Shown in pieces: positions 42,987 through 51,193 of a stretch of DNA of 64,000 bases (its first letter is position 1; each line of letters opens with the position of its first letter). Source of the stretch: an uncultured Croceitalea sp. GTDB taxonomy: Bacteria; Bacteroidota; Bacteroidia; Flavobacteriales; Flavobacteriaceae. Location: contig CANMOV010000005.1 in NCBI GenBank assembly GCA_947499565.1, positions 118,891 to 182,890 on the forward strand, given 5' to 3'. The position numbers and the translations under genes are program-made. Below the pieces are notes generated by a model, which saw only the letters and a program-made list of their open reading frames with translations, did not search any database and was not told the origin of the DNA.

Positions 42987-43009
42987 CGTTTTTATTTTCT
43001 TAAATAAAA

Positions 43010-43034
43010 AGCCCCTTCGATTAAAGAAGGGGCT
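43010..43034 (-). terminator. Terminator of the HmuY/TonB receptor operon
   Basis: AGCCCCTTC and GAAGGGGCT form a 9-bp stem. On the minus strand it is followed by TTTTTATTT, so it serves the leftward genes. Confidence 0.78.
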
Positions 43035-43080
43035 AGAACCTAAACTAACTCAAACCAAACTAACTTGTCTATTTTGTATA

Positions 43081-43719
43081 TTATAACGCCAAGGTGGTCT
43101 CGCCATCATTAGGGTTATAGGTATAATTAAATGTGTAGAAACGCGAAGGGTCACTCATGGCATCGGGATTAGCAGGGGCGTTTTCATAGTAACTTAAAAA
43201 TTCAACTTTGGCATATTTACCATCATGAGTTCTAATAACGAAAATCTGACCTGGAATAGGCGTTACTAAAAATAGTTGAGGGTTGTAGTTGTACCAGCCA
43301 TTATCACTTCCTGTAGGAATTGCAAAGGCACCGTCAGCATCTTGGTTAAAAGTTAATCCATCTGCGGAAGTAATACTAGCAAAAGTGCCTGTCTGTATAG
43401 ATACTCCGCCATTACCATTTCTTGCAGGTTCATCTGCAGTACCAGTTACGGCACCACCATTTAAGGCAATTGTTGTTCCTCTAAATGCTAAATCCCATTC
43501 TGTATCACTAGTGGTAACAGCACCTGTAGCAAAACTGAATTTAGTAAAATCACCACCCACAGGCTGACCTTGGCCTCCAGTTTGTGGCGCTGGGATATTT
43601 GAAGCCGTATTGCTCTCTACGGCAATTAAATTTGGTCCTTCATCATCATCACTGCAGCTTACAAATGCAAATAGCACAAATAGAAGGGTAAAAAGTTTAA
43701 TAGTTGTTTTCATCATCAT
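43081..43719 (-). CDS. HmuY family haem-binding lipoprotein
   Basis: The 212-aa protein has a lipoprotein signal with lipobox VSC (Cys about 22) and an Asp-rich linker. The HmuY domain contains the pattern FSFATGAVTTSDTEWDLAFRGTTIALNGG (about 61-89) and ends GKYAKVEFLSYYENA...FTFNYTYN. HmuY proteins bind haem at the surface and hand it to the TonB receptor, which is encoded 6 bp upstream in the same operon. Confidence 0.85.
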   Translation of the reverse strand: MMMKTTIKLFTLLFVLFAFVSCSDDDEGPNLIAVESNTASNIPAPQTGGQGQPVGGDFTKFSFATGAVTTSDTEWDLAFRGTTIALNGGAVTGTADEPARNGNGGVSIQTGTFASITSADGLTFNQDADGAFAIPTGSDNGWYNYNPQLFLVTPIPGQIFVIRTHDGKYAKVEFLSYYENAPANPDAMSDPSRFYTFNYTYNPNDGETTLAL

Positions 43720-43725
43720 GGTAAT

Positions 43726-45831
43726 TTAAAATTGTACATTAAGTTTTAAGAATAATTGAATTCCAGGATTTATAAGTATTTCGCTATCCTGAGCGGTGAG
43801 AGGATTTTCTCCTTGAAAATCCAAAAGGTTATTCGCACCAACTTGAAGTTGATAGTGATTGTAAAATGTTTTTCCAAAAGAAAGATTTACTATTGCATAT
43901 CCATCCACGAAGGAATCATCAAATTCATCTAACAGTCCGTTTCCATTTCTATCGGTTAATCCAAAACGACTGCGATAAACGACACGAAGGTTTCCGTTAG
44001 CACTCCATTTAGGAACTTCGTAAAAAGCCTTAAAGTTTAAAGTATGACGGGAACGATTTTCCAACCCGAAATAATCGGATTGTGCTAACTGCAAAGTCTG
44101 CAGTGTTAAAGGATCTCTTGCAAAGACATTGCCATTAGCCACATCTTCTCGTTGGGTTTTATCGTAGGCATATAACAACTGATATCCGCCTGAAATATTG
44201 AGATTTTCTAAAGCGTTGTATTGTAAGTCTAATTCAATTCCTTGTGTAAAAACACTTTCGCGATTTATATAACCAAATACATTTTGTCCATTGGTTTTGG
44301 CTGCCAAGATTCTAGTATCGATAAGATTTTTAAAGTCGTTTCGGAAAAGGTTGATTTCGGAAGAAAGCTTCCCTTTTTTATATGCAAACCCCAAGTTATA
44401 GCCAATTGAACTTTCCGCATCTAAAGGTTCTCCAAGCTCAGATGAATTCACTTGTAGCGTAGCAATTTCATTATTGTCTTGTAACCGTTGGATTCCTGCA
44501 ACTTCTACCTCTTTTCCAAAAACGGAATAACCACCCCCTGCGGCATTGGTAAAATCGATATAAAGTTGTCTAAAATCGGGAGCTTTAAAACCGCTGCCAA
44601 CAGAACCTTTAATCGCAAAATGATTAGTTAACTGATATCGTGCAGATAATTTTGGACTTAGTTGTGAATTATACTCGCTATGATTGTCGAATCGTGCTCC
44701 TGCGATAATATTAATTTTTTCTAAAGGCTTGTAATCGTATTGAACAAAAATGTATTGCGAATTAAAAGTTACTTGCTCAGCAAAAAGTGAGCGATCTAAG
44801 CTTTCAAAATTATATCCCGCACCAACAGTCAGTGTATTTTCAGGACCAAAAGAATAATTAAATCTAATTTCTGGTCGGAACAACTTTTGGTCAAAATCGT
44901 TTTCTATCAGAAGCTCATCATCTATAGGGTCTATCGTTCTTTCATCGGTAATGTAATTGGTATAGTAAAATTCGTATTGAAGGTTAGTTTTTTTAGATGG
45001 ACTATGATTAATGCGCAATTGTGCATTGGCATCTTTTTCTTCGCTTGTACTTGGGGAGATATCAAATTCTTGAAAAAAGTAACGACCAGAGGCAAAAACA
45101 TCCAATTTTTCAGAGGCTTTAAAAAAAGCTCTACCGCTAAACGTATAATTAAAGAAGGGATTTATGGTCTGCCCATCAGAAGAAGGAGCCAAATCATATC
45201 CATCTGTACTAAGTCTATCTGCAAAAATGGAGTAACCAAATTTACCTTTTCGTTGGTTGAAGCTAACATTGGTATTTTGGTTGTTAAACGACGCACCTCG
45301 ATGTGATACCTGACCAGAAATATTCTTGGTGGTTGGTTTTTCGGTAATTATGTTTATTACACCACCTAAAGCTTCTGAGCCAAAGAGACTAGAGGAAGGA
45401 CCTTTTACAACCTCAATCTGTTTAATATTACCAATGGCAAAACGACTTAAATCTAAATTACCAGAGCTTCTACCTACTATAGGAACACCGTCGATTAAGA
45501 CTAAAATATAATCGGAAGATATTCCTTGAATTTGAACGCCTTCTCCGCCTCCTATAGTGGCATCCGGAGTCATTACAATTCCTGTTTGCTCGTTTAAAAT
45601 CTCATTTAGACGAGTTACTCCGGTCTGCTGCAATTGTTTTTTCGGAATTAATGTCACCGGAAGAGGCAAGGACGAAAGCTGTCGTATAGTTCTCGTTGCA
45701 GTGACTATAACCTCTTCTAAATCTTGCGTAATAATAGAGTCGTTTTTCTGCTCATTTCTTTTTTGTGCCAAGGATAAACTACAGAAAAAAACTAAAAAAT
45801 AAATTGCTAAATTATTTTTATTTAGACTCAT
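43726..45831 (-). CDS. TonB-dependent receptor (haem/iron type)
   Basis: The 701-aa outer-membrane receptor has a signal peptide (1-22, SLAQ), then a TonB box region (DLEEVIVTATRTIRQLSSLP, about 36-55). The plug domain is about 55-165 (PVTLIPKKQLQQTGVTRLNEIL) and includes GEGVQIQGISSDYILVLIDGVP. A 22-strand barrel ends in aromatic LKLNVQF. Co-location with HmuY points to haem as the ligand. A motif shared with feoA overlaps its start codon. Confidence 0.9.
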   Translation of the reverse strand: MSLNKNNLAIYFLVFFCSLSLAQKRNEQKNDSIITQDLEEVIVTATRTIRQLSSLPLPVTLIPKKQLQQTGVTRLNEILNEQTGIVMTPDATIGGGEGVQIQGISSDYILVLIDGVPIVGRSSGNLDLSRFAIGNIKQIEVVKGPSSSLFGSEALGGVINIITEKPTTKNISGQVSHRGASFNNQNTNVSFNQRKGKFGYSIFADRLSTDGYDLAPSSDGQTINPFFNYTFSGRAFFKASEKLDVFASGRYFFQEFDISPSTSEEKDANAQLRINHSPSKKTNLQYEFYYTNYITDERTIDPIDDELLIENDFDQKLFRPEIRFNYSFGPENTLTVGAGYNFESLDRSLFAEQVTFNSQYIFVQYDYKPLEKINIIAGARFDNHSEYNSQLSPKLSARYQLTNHFAIKGSVGSGFKAPDFRQLYIDFTNAAGGGYSVFGKEVEVAGIQRLQDNNEIATLQVNSSELGEPLDAESSIGYNLGFAYKKGKLSSEINLFRNDFKNLIDTRILAAKTNGQNVFGYINRESVFTQGIELDLQYNALENLNISGGYQLLYAYDKTQREDVANGNVFARDPLTLQTLQLAQSDYFGLENRSRHTLNFKAFYEVPKWSANGNLRVVYRSRFGLTDRNGNGLLDEFDDSFVDGYAIVNLSFGKTFYNHYQLQVGANNLLDFQGENPLTAQDSEILINPGIQLFLKLNVQF

Positions 45832-45887
45832 TCCAATTAAATTTGATGCAAATATATATGTTATTTTAAATTAGTCTAAATAATAAT
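45814..45887. promoter_or_regulatory. Divergent iron-uptake control region with two related motifs
   Basis: On the minus strand AATGAGTCTAAATAAAAAT (45814-45832) covers the receptor start codon. On the plus strand AATTAGTCTAAATAATAAT (45869-45887) precedes the DUF6607 gene. Both match the feoA motif at 14445-14463. The first overlaps coding sequence, so chance resemblance cannot be excluded. Confidence 0.35.
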
Positions 45888-45933
45888 AAATAAAATTTTA
45901 TAATATTTAATTACTCAAAAACAAATTTTAAAA

Positions 45934-46860
45934 ATGAAAAGAGCATCAATTTTATCAACCTTTAGTTTAGTGTTTATCTTAACGTTAAATGGACAGGACA
46001 AAAAAGAATTAGACAAAAAAGCCATAAAGGATATGTGCGGTTGTTATGATATTACTTTTAAGTATACAGAAACTTTTGCTCCAGAAGTTGATTATGAAAA
46101 GAGGCTGGACTATACTGCAGGAGCGATAGAATTGGCATTACCTATTGTTGATCAAGAGGATAAAATATCCATCCAACACCTCTTGGTAATTAATGATACT
46201 ACTGTGATTAAGCATTGGCGTCAAGATTGGGAATTTGAGAATCAGAAAGTTTTCTATTACGACAAAGACAACAATTGGGTATTTCAAACATTACCTATGG
46301 ACGAGGTGAAAGGACAGTGGACGCAAAAAGTATTTCAGGTAGATGATAGTCCACGTTATTCTGGATCGGCTACATGGGTCCATACTGATGGAAAGCACTA
46401 TTGGGAAAATAAGGCATCTTCCCCATTACCAAGAAGAGAGTATACTAAAAGAAAAGATTATAATGTAATGTTCCGCGGAAATAGACAAGAAATAACTAAA
46501 TATGGATGGTTGCATGAGCAGGATAATGATAAGATTGTGCGCAAAGACGGAAAAGAGGATGTTTTACTAGTTCAAGAAAAAGGTTTTAATGTTTACACAA
46601 AGGTTGCAGACGACAAATGTAAAGTTGCTATGGATTGGTGGAAAGAGCATAATGGTTTTTGGGCAGACGTTCGGACATCTTGGGATGAACTATACGATAG
46701 AGAAGGAAACTTAACCTTAGCCAAAAAAGTTGAGGGAAAGCCACTATTTATGCATTTGTATCCTTTAGAAAAGATGAATGCTGATAGTAGTGAAATTTCT
46801 GAGTTACTTTCAAAGTTTGTAGTAACAAAAAAAATGAACTCTGATGTTGAAGGAAAATAA
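45934..46860 (+). CDS. DUF6607 family secreted protein
   Basis: The 308-aa protein has a signal peptide (1-20, LNGQ) and a mature domain starting KDMCGCYDITFKYTETFAP, typical of DUF6607. The domain is rich in Trp and charged residues (IKHWRQDWEFENQKVFYYDKDNNWVFQTL). The family co-occurs with haem/iron receptors in Flavobacteriia; its function is unknown. It overlaps the FMN-binding gene by 17 bp and is divergent from the haem receptor. Confidence 0.8.
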   Translation: MKRASILSTFSLVFILTLNGQDKKELDKKAIKDMCGCYDITFKYTETFAPEVDYEKRLDYTAGAIELALPIVDQEDKISIQHLLVINDTTVIKHWRQDWEFENQKVFYYDKDNNWVFQTLPMDEVKGQWTQKVFQVDDSPRYSGSATWVHTDGKHYWENKASSPLPRREYTKRKDYNVMFRGNRQEITKYGWLHEQDNDKIVRKDGKEDVLLVQEKGFNVYTKVADDKCKVAMDWWKEHNGFWADVRTSWDELYDREGNLTLAKKVEGKPLFMHLYPLEKMNADSSEISELLSKFVVTKKMNSDVEGK

Positions 46861-47398
46861 GATAGCAAGCTTAAAACTACTAGTCCCTTGTATGTTTTTT
46901 TTGATGCTTGGATTTACACCAGTTCAGTTATCACCTAGGTTAAAAGAAAAGCTACATAATGCGGTACAATCTACTTTTGCGATTGATGGTTTTAATCTAG
47001 AATTACTGGAAGTAAGTAAGGATATTAACGCCAAAACTGCTGTAGAACTTGGAGGTGAAAACTTATTTAGGATTAAAAAAGATGAAAAATTGCTTGGTTT
47101 TGTCTATTTGGGTGAAGCTCCAAGTATGAAAAATGTTTTTGATTATGTTATACTTTTTAATCCAGATTTAAGCGTTAAAAAATCAAAGGTTTTAATTTAT
47201 AGAGAAAATCATGGTAGGCAAATCGGCAGTCAGCGTTGGCTAAAACAATTTATTGGATTAAAAGTTGGTGATTCTGTTACGTATGGAAAAGAAATAGATG
47301 CAATAGCAGGAGCTACTATTTCAGCAAAATCAATGACAAATGCTATTGCTGAAGTTTTAGAAAGTATGACAGTATTACATGACGAAAAAGTCTTGTGA
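46844..47398 (+). CDS. FMN-binding domain protein (RnfG/NosR-type)
   Basis: The 184-aa protein has an N-terminal membrane/signal helix (about 8-26) and a periplasmic FMN-binding domain. The motif DAIAGATISAKS (about 151-162) is the flavin attachment signature, with the Ser/Thr after GAT-x as the predicted link to FMN. Position between DUF6607 and a membrane protein in a haem-uptake locus suggests a role in reductive iron or haem handling (inference). Confidence 0.85.
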   Translation: MLKENKIASLKLLVPCMFFLMLGFTPVQLSPRLKEKLHNAVQSTFAIDGFNLELLEVSKDINAKTAVELGGENLFRIKKDEKLLGFVYLGEAPSMKNVFDYVILFNPDLSVKKSKVLIYRENHGRQIGSQRWLKQFIGLKVGDSVTYGKEIDAIAGATISAKSMTNAIAEVLESMTVLHDEKVL

Positions 47399-47895
47399 TG
47401 GAATTAAAAGGTCAAATTTTAAAACTCTCAAAAGAGGTTAGATGGCTAATTGCTCTATATCTATTGGTTACCAGTATAGGCTTTATATCTGCGCTACAAT
47501 TTGTAAACGTCACAACAGAAAATTCCCCTAAGGGAATTGAAGAAAATTACTTAGGAAATGAAGATGATTTAGAGGCAACAGAATTAAAATTTGCCAAAAG
47601 CGAAAAACAAATACTTAATATTGTGCATGCTCATATGCTTTCCATGAGCATGCTTTTTTTGATTTTAGCCTTATTGGTAGCAACCACTCCACTATCTGGC
47701 TTTTTCAGAAAGTTTTTGTTGTTAGAGCCAATGGTTTCAGTATTGCTCACTTTTGGCAGTATTTACTTCTTAACAAAAGGGATTCTTTGGATGAAATATG
47801 TAATCATGATTTCTGGAGTATTAATGACTTTGTCGTTTGTCGCTTCAACGGGAGTAATTTATTATTGGTTATTCAAGTTCAAAAAATACCAATAA
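47395..47895 (+). CDS. Four-helix membrane protein of the haem/iron operon
   Basis: The 166-aa protein has membrane helices at about 17-36, 79-98, 107-127 and 133-158. A conserved-looking NIVHAHMLSMSMLFLIL segment puts two His and several Met at the start of helix 2, possibly a haem or metal site. It overlaps the FMN-binding gene by 4 bp. Together they resemble a membrane electron-transfer pair. I do not recognise a named family. Confidence 0.65.
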   Translation: MMELKGQILKLSKEVRWLIALYLLVTSIGFISALQFVNVTTENSPKGIEENYLGNEDDLEATELKFAKSEKQILNIVHAHMLSMSMLFLILALLVATTPLSGFFRKFLLLEPMVSVLLTFGSIYFLTKGILWMKYVIMISGVLMTLSFVASTGVIYYWLFKFKKYQ

Positions 47896-47920
47896 ATGTA
47901 TATAAGTGCTATTAGGTGGA

Positions 47921-48002
47921 GCGGATGACATGCGAGAACCTGTTGTAAAACATTTGACTTTTCATGCACAAATTTTGTTATTGGTAATTTTCAAATCATG
48001 GC
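47921..48002 (+). pseudogene. Remnant of a universal stress protein 3' end
   Basis: Translated from 47924 the stretch reads DDMREPVVKHLTFHAQILLLVI, matching MTREPVVKRLAFHTQIPLLVI near the end of the Usp at 42087. No start or upstream domain is present. It is the decayed tail of a second Usp copy. Confidence 0.65.
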
Positions 48003-48132
48003 TGGGTAAGACTGCGAAACATGTCTTATATCCCCCTATGACACATACACAATTAAAAATTTGGTATTTTGTACTATATGGGTAAAATGTGATTTTACTA
48101 ATGAAGGGAATGGTAAAAAAAGAAATAAAGTT

Positions 48133-48663
48133 ATGACTCGATTTATATTTTTTTCAATGTTTGTTTTGTGTTCCTGTCAGCCTACCGCAGATTCTAAGTC
48201 GGGATGGCAAAAAGTTTTCCAAAATGATGCTAATGGGCAAGTTACTTTTGGAGATAAATCAAAACTAATAGATGCTGTTAGGCTTGGATATCCTGTTAGA
48301 ATTGGATGGGGTAGTAATCGGATAGAGCATATAGCAGATGCTGATTTTCTAACTATTTTTCAAGGAGAAGAGGTTTTTGCCCAAATAAATACAATCATAG
48401 GTCAGCAACCGCTGGTTGATGGGGATTCTTTAAAAATAAGGTTTAGAATGAATACCAATTGGACAAAGATTTCCGGAACCAACGGGTATTCTACTGGTTT
48501 CATGACAGATTATTTTAAAGACACCATAGTTGGCGGTGGTGTAGATAGAAATACCGCCACTACTTGGTATGTACTCTATCCCAATCATCATTTAAGTATA
48601 GAAGCGCGACCCCTTTGGAGAAAAGAATCTCCCAACTGGGAAAAATGGAACAGTTCTGAATAG
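48133..48663 (+). CDS. Lipoprotein, unknown function
   Basis: ATG 48133 (MTRFIFFSMFVLCSC) is chosen because the signal peptide and lipobox CSC follow at once; the longer frame adds 24 residues without such logic. The 176-aa protein has a beta-rich domain (VRIGWGSNRIEHIADADFLTIF ... TTWYVLYPNHHLSIEARPLW) that looks compact. No family is recognised. Confidence 0.65.
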   Translation: MTRFIFFSMFVLCSCQPTADSKSGWQKVFQNDANGQVTFGDKSKLIDAVRLGYPVRIGWGSNRIEHIADADFLTIFQGEEVFAQINTIIGQQPLVDGDSLKIRFRMNTNWTKISGTNGYSTGFMTDYFKDTIVGGGVDRNTATTWYVLYPNHHLSIEARPLWRKESPNWEKWNSSE

Positions 48664-48719
48664 GATATTCGTTTTTTAAATAAATTGACTTTGTGTAACT
48701 TTAATTGAAAATCATAACA

Positions 48720-48881
48720 ATGAAATCTATAGTCCTAGTATTCTTTTGCATTTTATTGGCTAGCTGTGGTAGCACAAAATCTTCCGTGAGAACAGCTAAA
48801 AGTGATGACAACAAAGTGATTTTACCACCAGATGTGCCATCAAATAAGTACTCCAAAACGAGACAAACTAAAAGAAATTAA
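48720..48881 (+). CDS. 53-aa lipoprotein
   Basis: The frame ATG 48720 to TAA 48881 encodes a short lipoprotein: hydrophobic head IVLVFFCILLASC with lipobox LASC (Cys 16), then a Ser/Lys-rich tail. It converges with the sterol-desaturase gene and overlaps its end by 4 bp. Small lipoproteins of this kind are common in Flavobacteriaceae; no role is known. Confidence 0.6.
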   Translation: MKSIVLVFFCILLASCGSTKSSVRTAKSDDNKVILPPDVPSNKYSKTRQTKRN

Positions 48882-49753
48882 GGTTTTGTTTTTTTAAACC
48901 CATGGACTATTTGTCCCAAAAAATCTTTTGGTAATTTTTCGTCTCCAGGAAAGCCTAATTCTAAATTCCCACTGTCTTCAGGAATATAATTGGTTTTAAA
49001 CAGATAATCCCAAAGGCTAAGACTTATTCCAAAATTAACCCCATATTTCCCCTCGGGTAGTTCATAGGAGTGATGGTATAAATGCATCACAGGGTTATTT
49101 AAAAGATATTTTAAGGGTCCCCAAGTAATTTTAATATTAGAATGGTTAAAATGCCCAATAGTAATAGCTGCAAAATGGACAATATAAGCTTGTTCAGGCT
49201 CAAAACCACCTAGCACCATTACACCAAAGGTTTTTAAGGGTTTATAGAAAATATTTTCCATCCAATGGTAACGTAAATGTGCGGCAAACCCCATTTCTTT
49301 TACGCTATGGTGTACTTTATGAAACTGCCATAGAAAAGTATATTTATGCAATAAAATATGGGTAAACCATTGTACAAAATCCAGTACTATAAAAAAGACT
49401 ACTAACTGTAGCCACATTGGCCAGGAAGAGGGGTCTATAAAAGCTAAACTTTTGGCAGTAATACCAATATCATTGAACAACACCCCTAGCATTTTATATA
49501 CACCACTTATGGCAATAGCAAAGAGGAAGAAGTTGAAAAACATATAAAAACCATCTAACCAAAAGTCTTTTCTAAAAATGGACTGCTCTTTACGCCAAGG
49601 GAAAACAATCTCTAAAATCCAGACAAAAAGTGAGATAATAATTAGACCCCAAAAATAATTGTTATACCAGGGCACTTCAAAGAGTATGGATTTCCAGGTC
49701 CAACTTAATGTGCCATTAAATGCACTTATGAATGCGTCAATATATTTTTCCAT
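48878..49753 (-). CDS. Sterol desaturase / fatty acid hydroxylase family protein
   Basis: The 291-aa integral membrane di-iron enzyme has four helices and the His boxes of the superfamily: HILLH (about 132), HKVHH (about 145), HLRYHW (about 158) and HLYHHS (about 225-230). The substrate is probably a lipid or carotenoid acyl or ring carbon but cannot be fixed from sequence. Its first bases are duplicated at 51089, beside the sulfurtransferase gene, showing that the two genes were once neighbours. Confidence 0.88.
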   Translation of the reverse strand: MEKYIDAFISAFNGTLSWTWKSILFEVPWYNNYFWGLIIISLFVWILEIVFPWRKEQSIFRKDFWLDGFYMFFNFFLFAIAISGVYKMLGVLFNDIGITAKSLAFIDPSSWPMWLQLVVFFIVLDFVQWFTHILLHKYTFLWQFHKVHHSVKEMGFAAHLRYHWMENIFYKPLKTFGVMVLGGFEPEQAYIVHFAAITIGHFNHSNIKITWGPLKYLLNNPVMHLYHHSYELPEGKYGVNFGISLSLWDYLFKTNYIPEDSGNLELGFPGDEKLPKDFLGQIVHGFKKTKP

Positions 49754-49845
49754 AGCTATTGTAAAGTTACGGTAATACTATCTTTTTCTAAAGGTAAGTC
49801 TTTGTAGTAGCTCCATTCTGACCAAGACCTATCATAATTTTTCAT
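49743..49845. repeat. About 103-bp direct repeat, left copy
   Basis: It resembles 51089-51193 at roughly 80 percent by eye. It spans the desaturase start and the end of the sulfurtransferase. The two copies flank a 1.24-kb insertion carrying a toxin/immunity-like gene pair. Confidence 0.75.
49756..49845 (-). pseudogene. Duplicated 3' fragment of the two-domain sulfurtransferase
   Basis: Translated on the minus strand it reads MKNYDRSWSEWSYYKDLPLE and continues to VTLQ, which matches the C-terminus NYDGSWVEWSYYGDLPIK...VILQ of the gene at 51102. The stop is at 49756-49758. Only about 29 codons remain. Confidence 0.8.
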
Positions 49846-50069
49846 CTTAATAAATTAACAAGGGGAGTAATACTAAATTGTAGTTCAAAACTTTAAGGGG
49901 AAGAAATAAGTGTAATAAATCTATTAGTACAAGGCTTCATATGAAGTTAATATAATAATTCTTACATTTAATAGACTTAAAATTAAAAAGGTGAGAAAAT
50001 TAATTAGACTTTTACAAAGTAGGAGGGACAGGTGTTCAAGTAGCAGGAGTATCTGGCATATGGGATGTC

Positions 50070-50405
50070 GTGTATAGTTTTGATAGAATGTGCCCTGGGA
50101 CTGGAATAGCTGCAGCATACCAGAATTATTATTTTCATCTTCCTGCTCATTGGAATTCTAATTTTGCAGCAGAAAAATCAGCTGATGCATTAGCTGGAGC
50201 GTTTTTCGATTTACAAAAATGGTTTCGTACAAAAACATGTGGTCATTTAGATCAGACCGCTCTCGCTTTCAAATTAGACGAATTTATTAAAGACAATTTT
50301 AAAGAAATTGGTGGTCAAGCAACAAGAAGTGCACCATTAGGTTGGTCGGGAACTGTAAGAGCGTATAAGGAAGATTGGATGGGAAGTGATGATTGCTATA
50401 ACTAA
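50070..50405 (+). CDS. 5'-truncated domain, polymorphic-toxin-like
   Basis: The frame is open from 50004 but has no ATG; GTG 50070 is the first possible start, ATG 50088 the next. The open part upstream encodes VGGTGVQVAGVSGIWDVV, which looks internal to a larger protein. The domain (about 130 aa) is rich in Trp and His with Cys pairs (MCPGTGIAAAYQNYYFHLPA; KTCGHLDQTALAFKLDEF). A 204-aa gene starts inside its end (20-bp overlap). This is the layout of an orphan C-terminal toxin domain with its immunity gene; the family itself is not recognised. Confidence 0.4.
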   Translation: MYSFDRMCPGTGIAAAYQNYYFHLPAHWNSNFAAEKSADALAGAFFDLQKWFRTKTCGHLDQTALAFKLDEFIKDNFKEIGGQATRSAPLGWSGTVRAYKEDWMGSDDCYN

Positions 50406-51000
50406 GACTAAATTTCTAATCTTAATTTTTTCAATATTGCATACAATAAATATTGATGAGAACATATTAGGTAGCTCTTTTATTGATTTATTTCAAGGAA
50501 GTCAATATATAAAACTTTCGATGTCTGATTATAAAGAAGATGGTCTTTCACCTTATGACTATTGTTCCTCAGAAACAATGATTGGTCAATATTCATTTTT
50601 AGATTTTGATGTTGAAAAAGTAGCTGTAAAAATCAATCAAGATAAACAATTGAAAGAAGTTATGTTGAAGCTAAAAGTATGGGACGGACAGCATTTTTAT
50701 GAAAAAGTAACAGAAAAATATGGCATGCCCGATACTTCTAGCTTATCTAAATATTACATCGAAAAACATGGATTTGAAATACCTACTACAATAAAAATAG
50801 ACTCTGTAAATAATTACTATAACAACCTGCCTAAGCCAAGAATAAAAGATTTCCCGGAAGTTAGAAGTTTATCATGGTATGATGTGAATAATAAGTCTGG
50901 TAAAGTGTTAGCAGATTTAGTAATAAAGAATAAATCTAATCCTTCAAATAAATTTCAGAAGCAGGAAATATGGGTGGTTTTCAGGCGAGCCAAAAAGTAG
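50386..51000 (+). CDS. Immunity-like protein of unknown family
   Basis: The 204-aa protein has a hydrophobic N-terminus (KTKFLILIFSILHTINI, about 7-23) that could be a signal or anchor. The mixed alpha/beta domain that follows has SSFIDLFQGSQYIKLSMSDY and VTEKYGMPDTSS motifs. The start overlaps the truncated domain upstream by 20 bp, as in toxin/immunity pairs. No known immunity family is recognised, so the role is inferred from arrangement only. Confidence 0.5.
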   Translation: MMIAITKTKFLILIFSILHTINIDENILGSSFIDLFQGSQYIKLSMSDYKEDGLSPYDYCSSETMIGQYSFLDFDVEKVAVKINQDKQLKEVMLKLKVWDGQHFYEKVTEKYGMPDTSSLSKYYIEKHGFEIPTTIKIDSVNNYYNNLPKPRIKDFPEVRSLSWYDVNNKSGKVLADLVIKNKSNPSNKFQKQEIWVVFRRAKK

Positions 51001-51088
51001 TTGTTAATTTCTTTTTCTTTTGAGAAGAACTTACCTTTCTATTCGTTGCAAACTCATAAAATAAAAATGAGTAAAAAATGCCTTCAAG

Positions 51089-51193
51089 TATTTTTCCATA
51101 GCTATTGTAAAATTACGGTACTACTATCTTTTTTTATGGGTAAATCCCCATAATAACTCCATTCTACCCATGAGCCATCATAATTTTTTACAT
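51089..51193. repeat. About 105-bp direct repeat, right copy
   Basis: This is the intact end of the sulfurtransferase gene plus a remnant of the desaturase start (CAT at 51097-51099 matching 49751-49753). See the left copy. Confidence 0.75.

Noticed and set aside
43289-43567. 92-codon plus-strand ORF inside the HmuY gene, and similar opposite-strand frames in FeoB, the TonB receptor and integral genes
   Set aside because: They lie fully inside well-supported genes on the other strand and have no family features.
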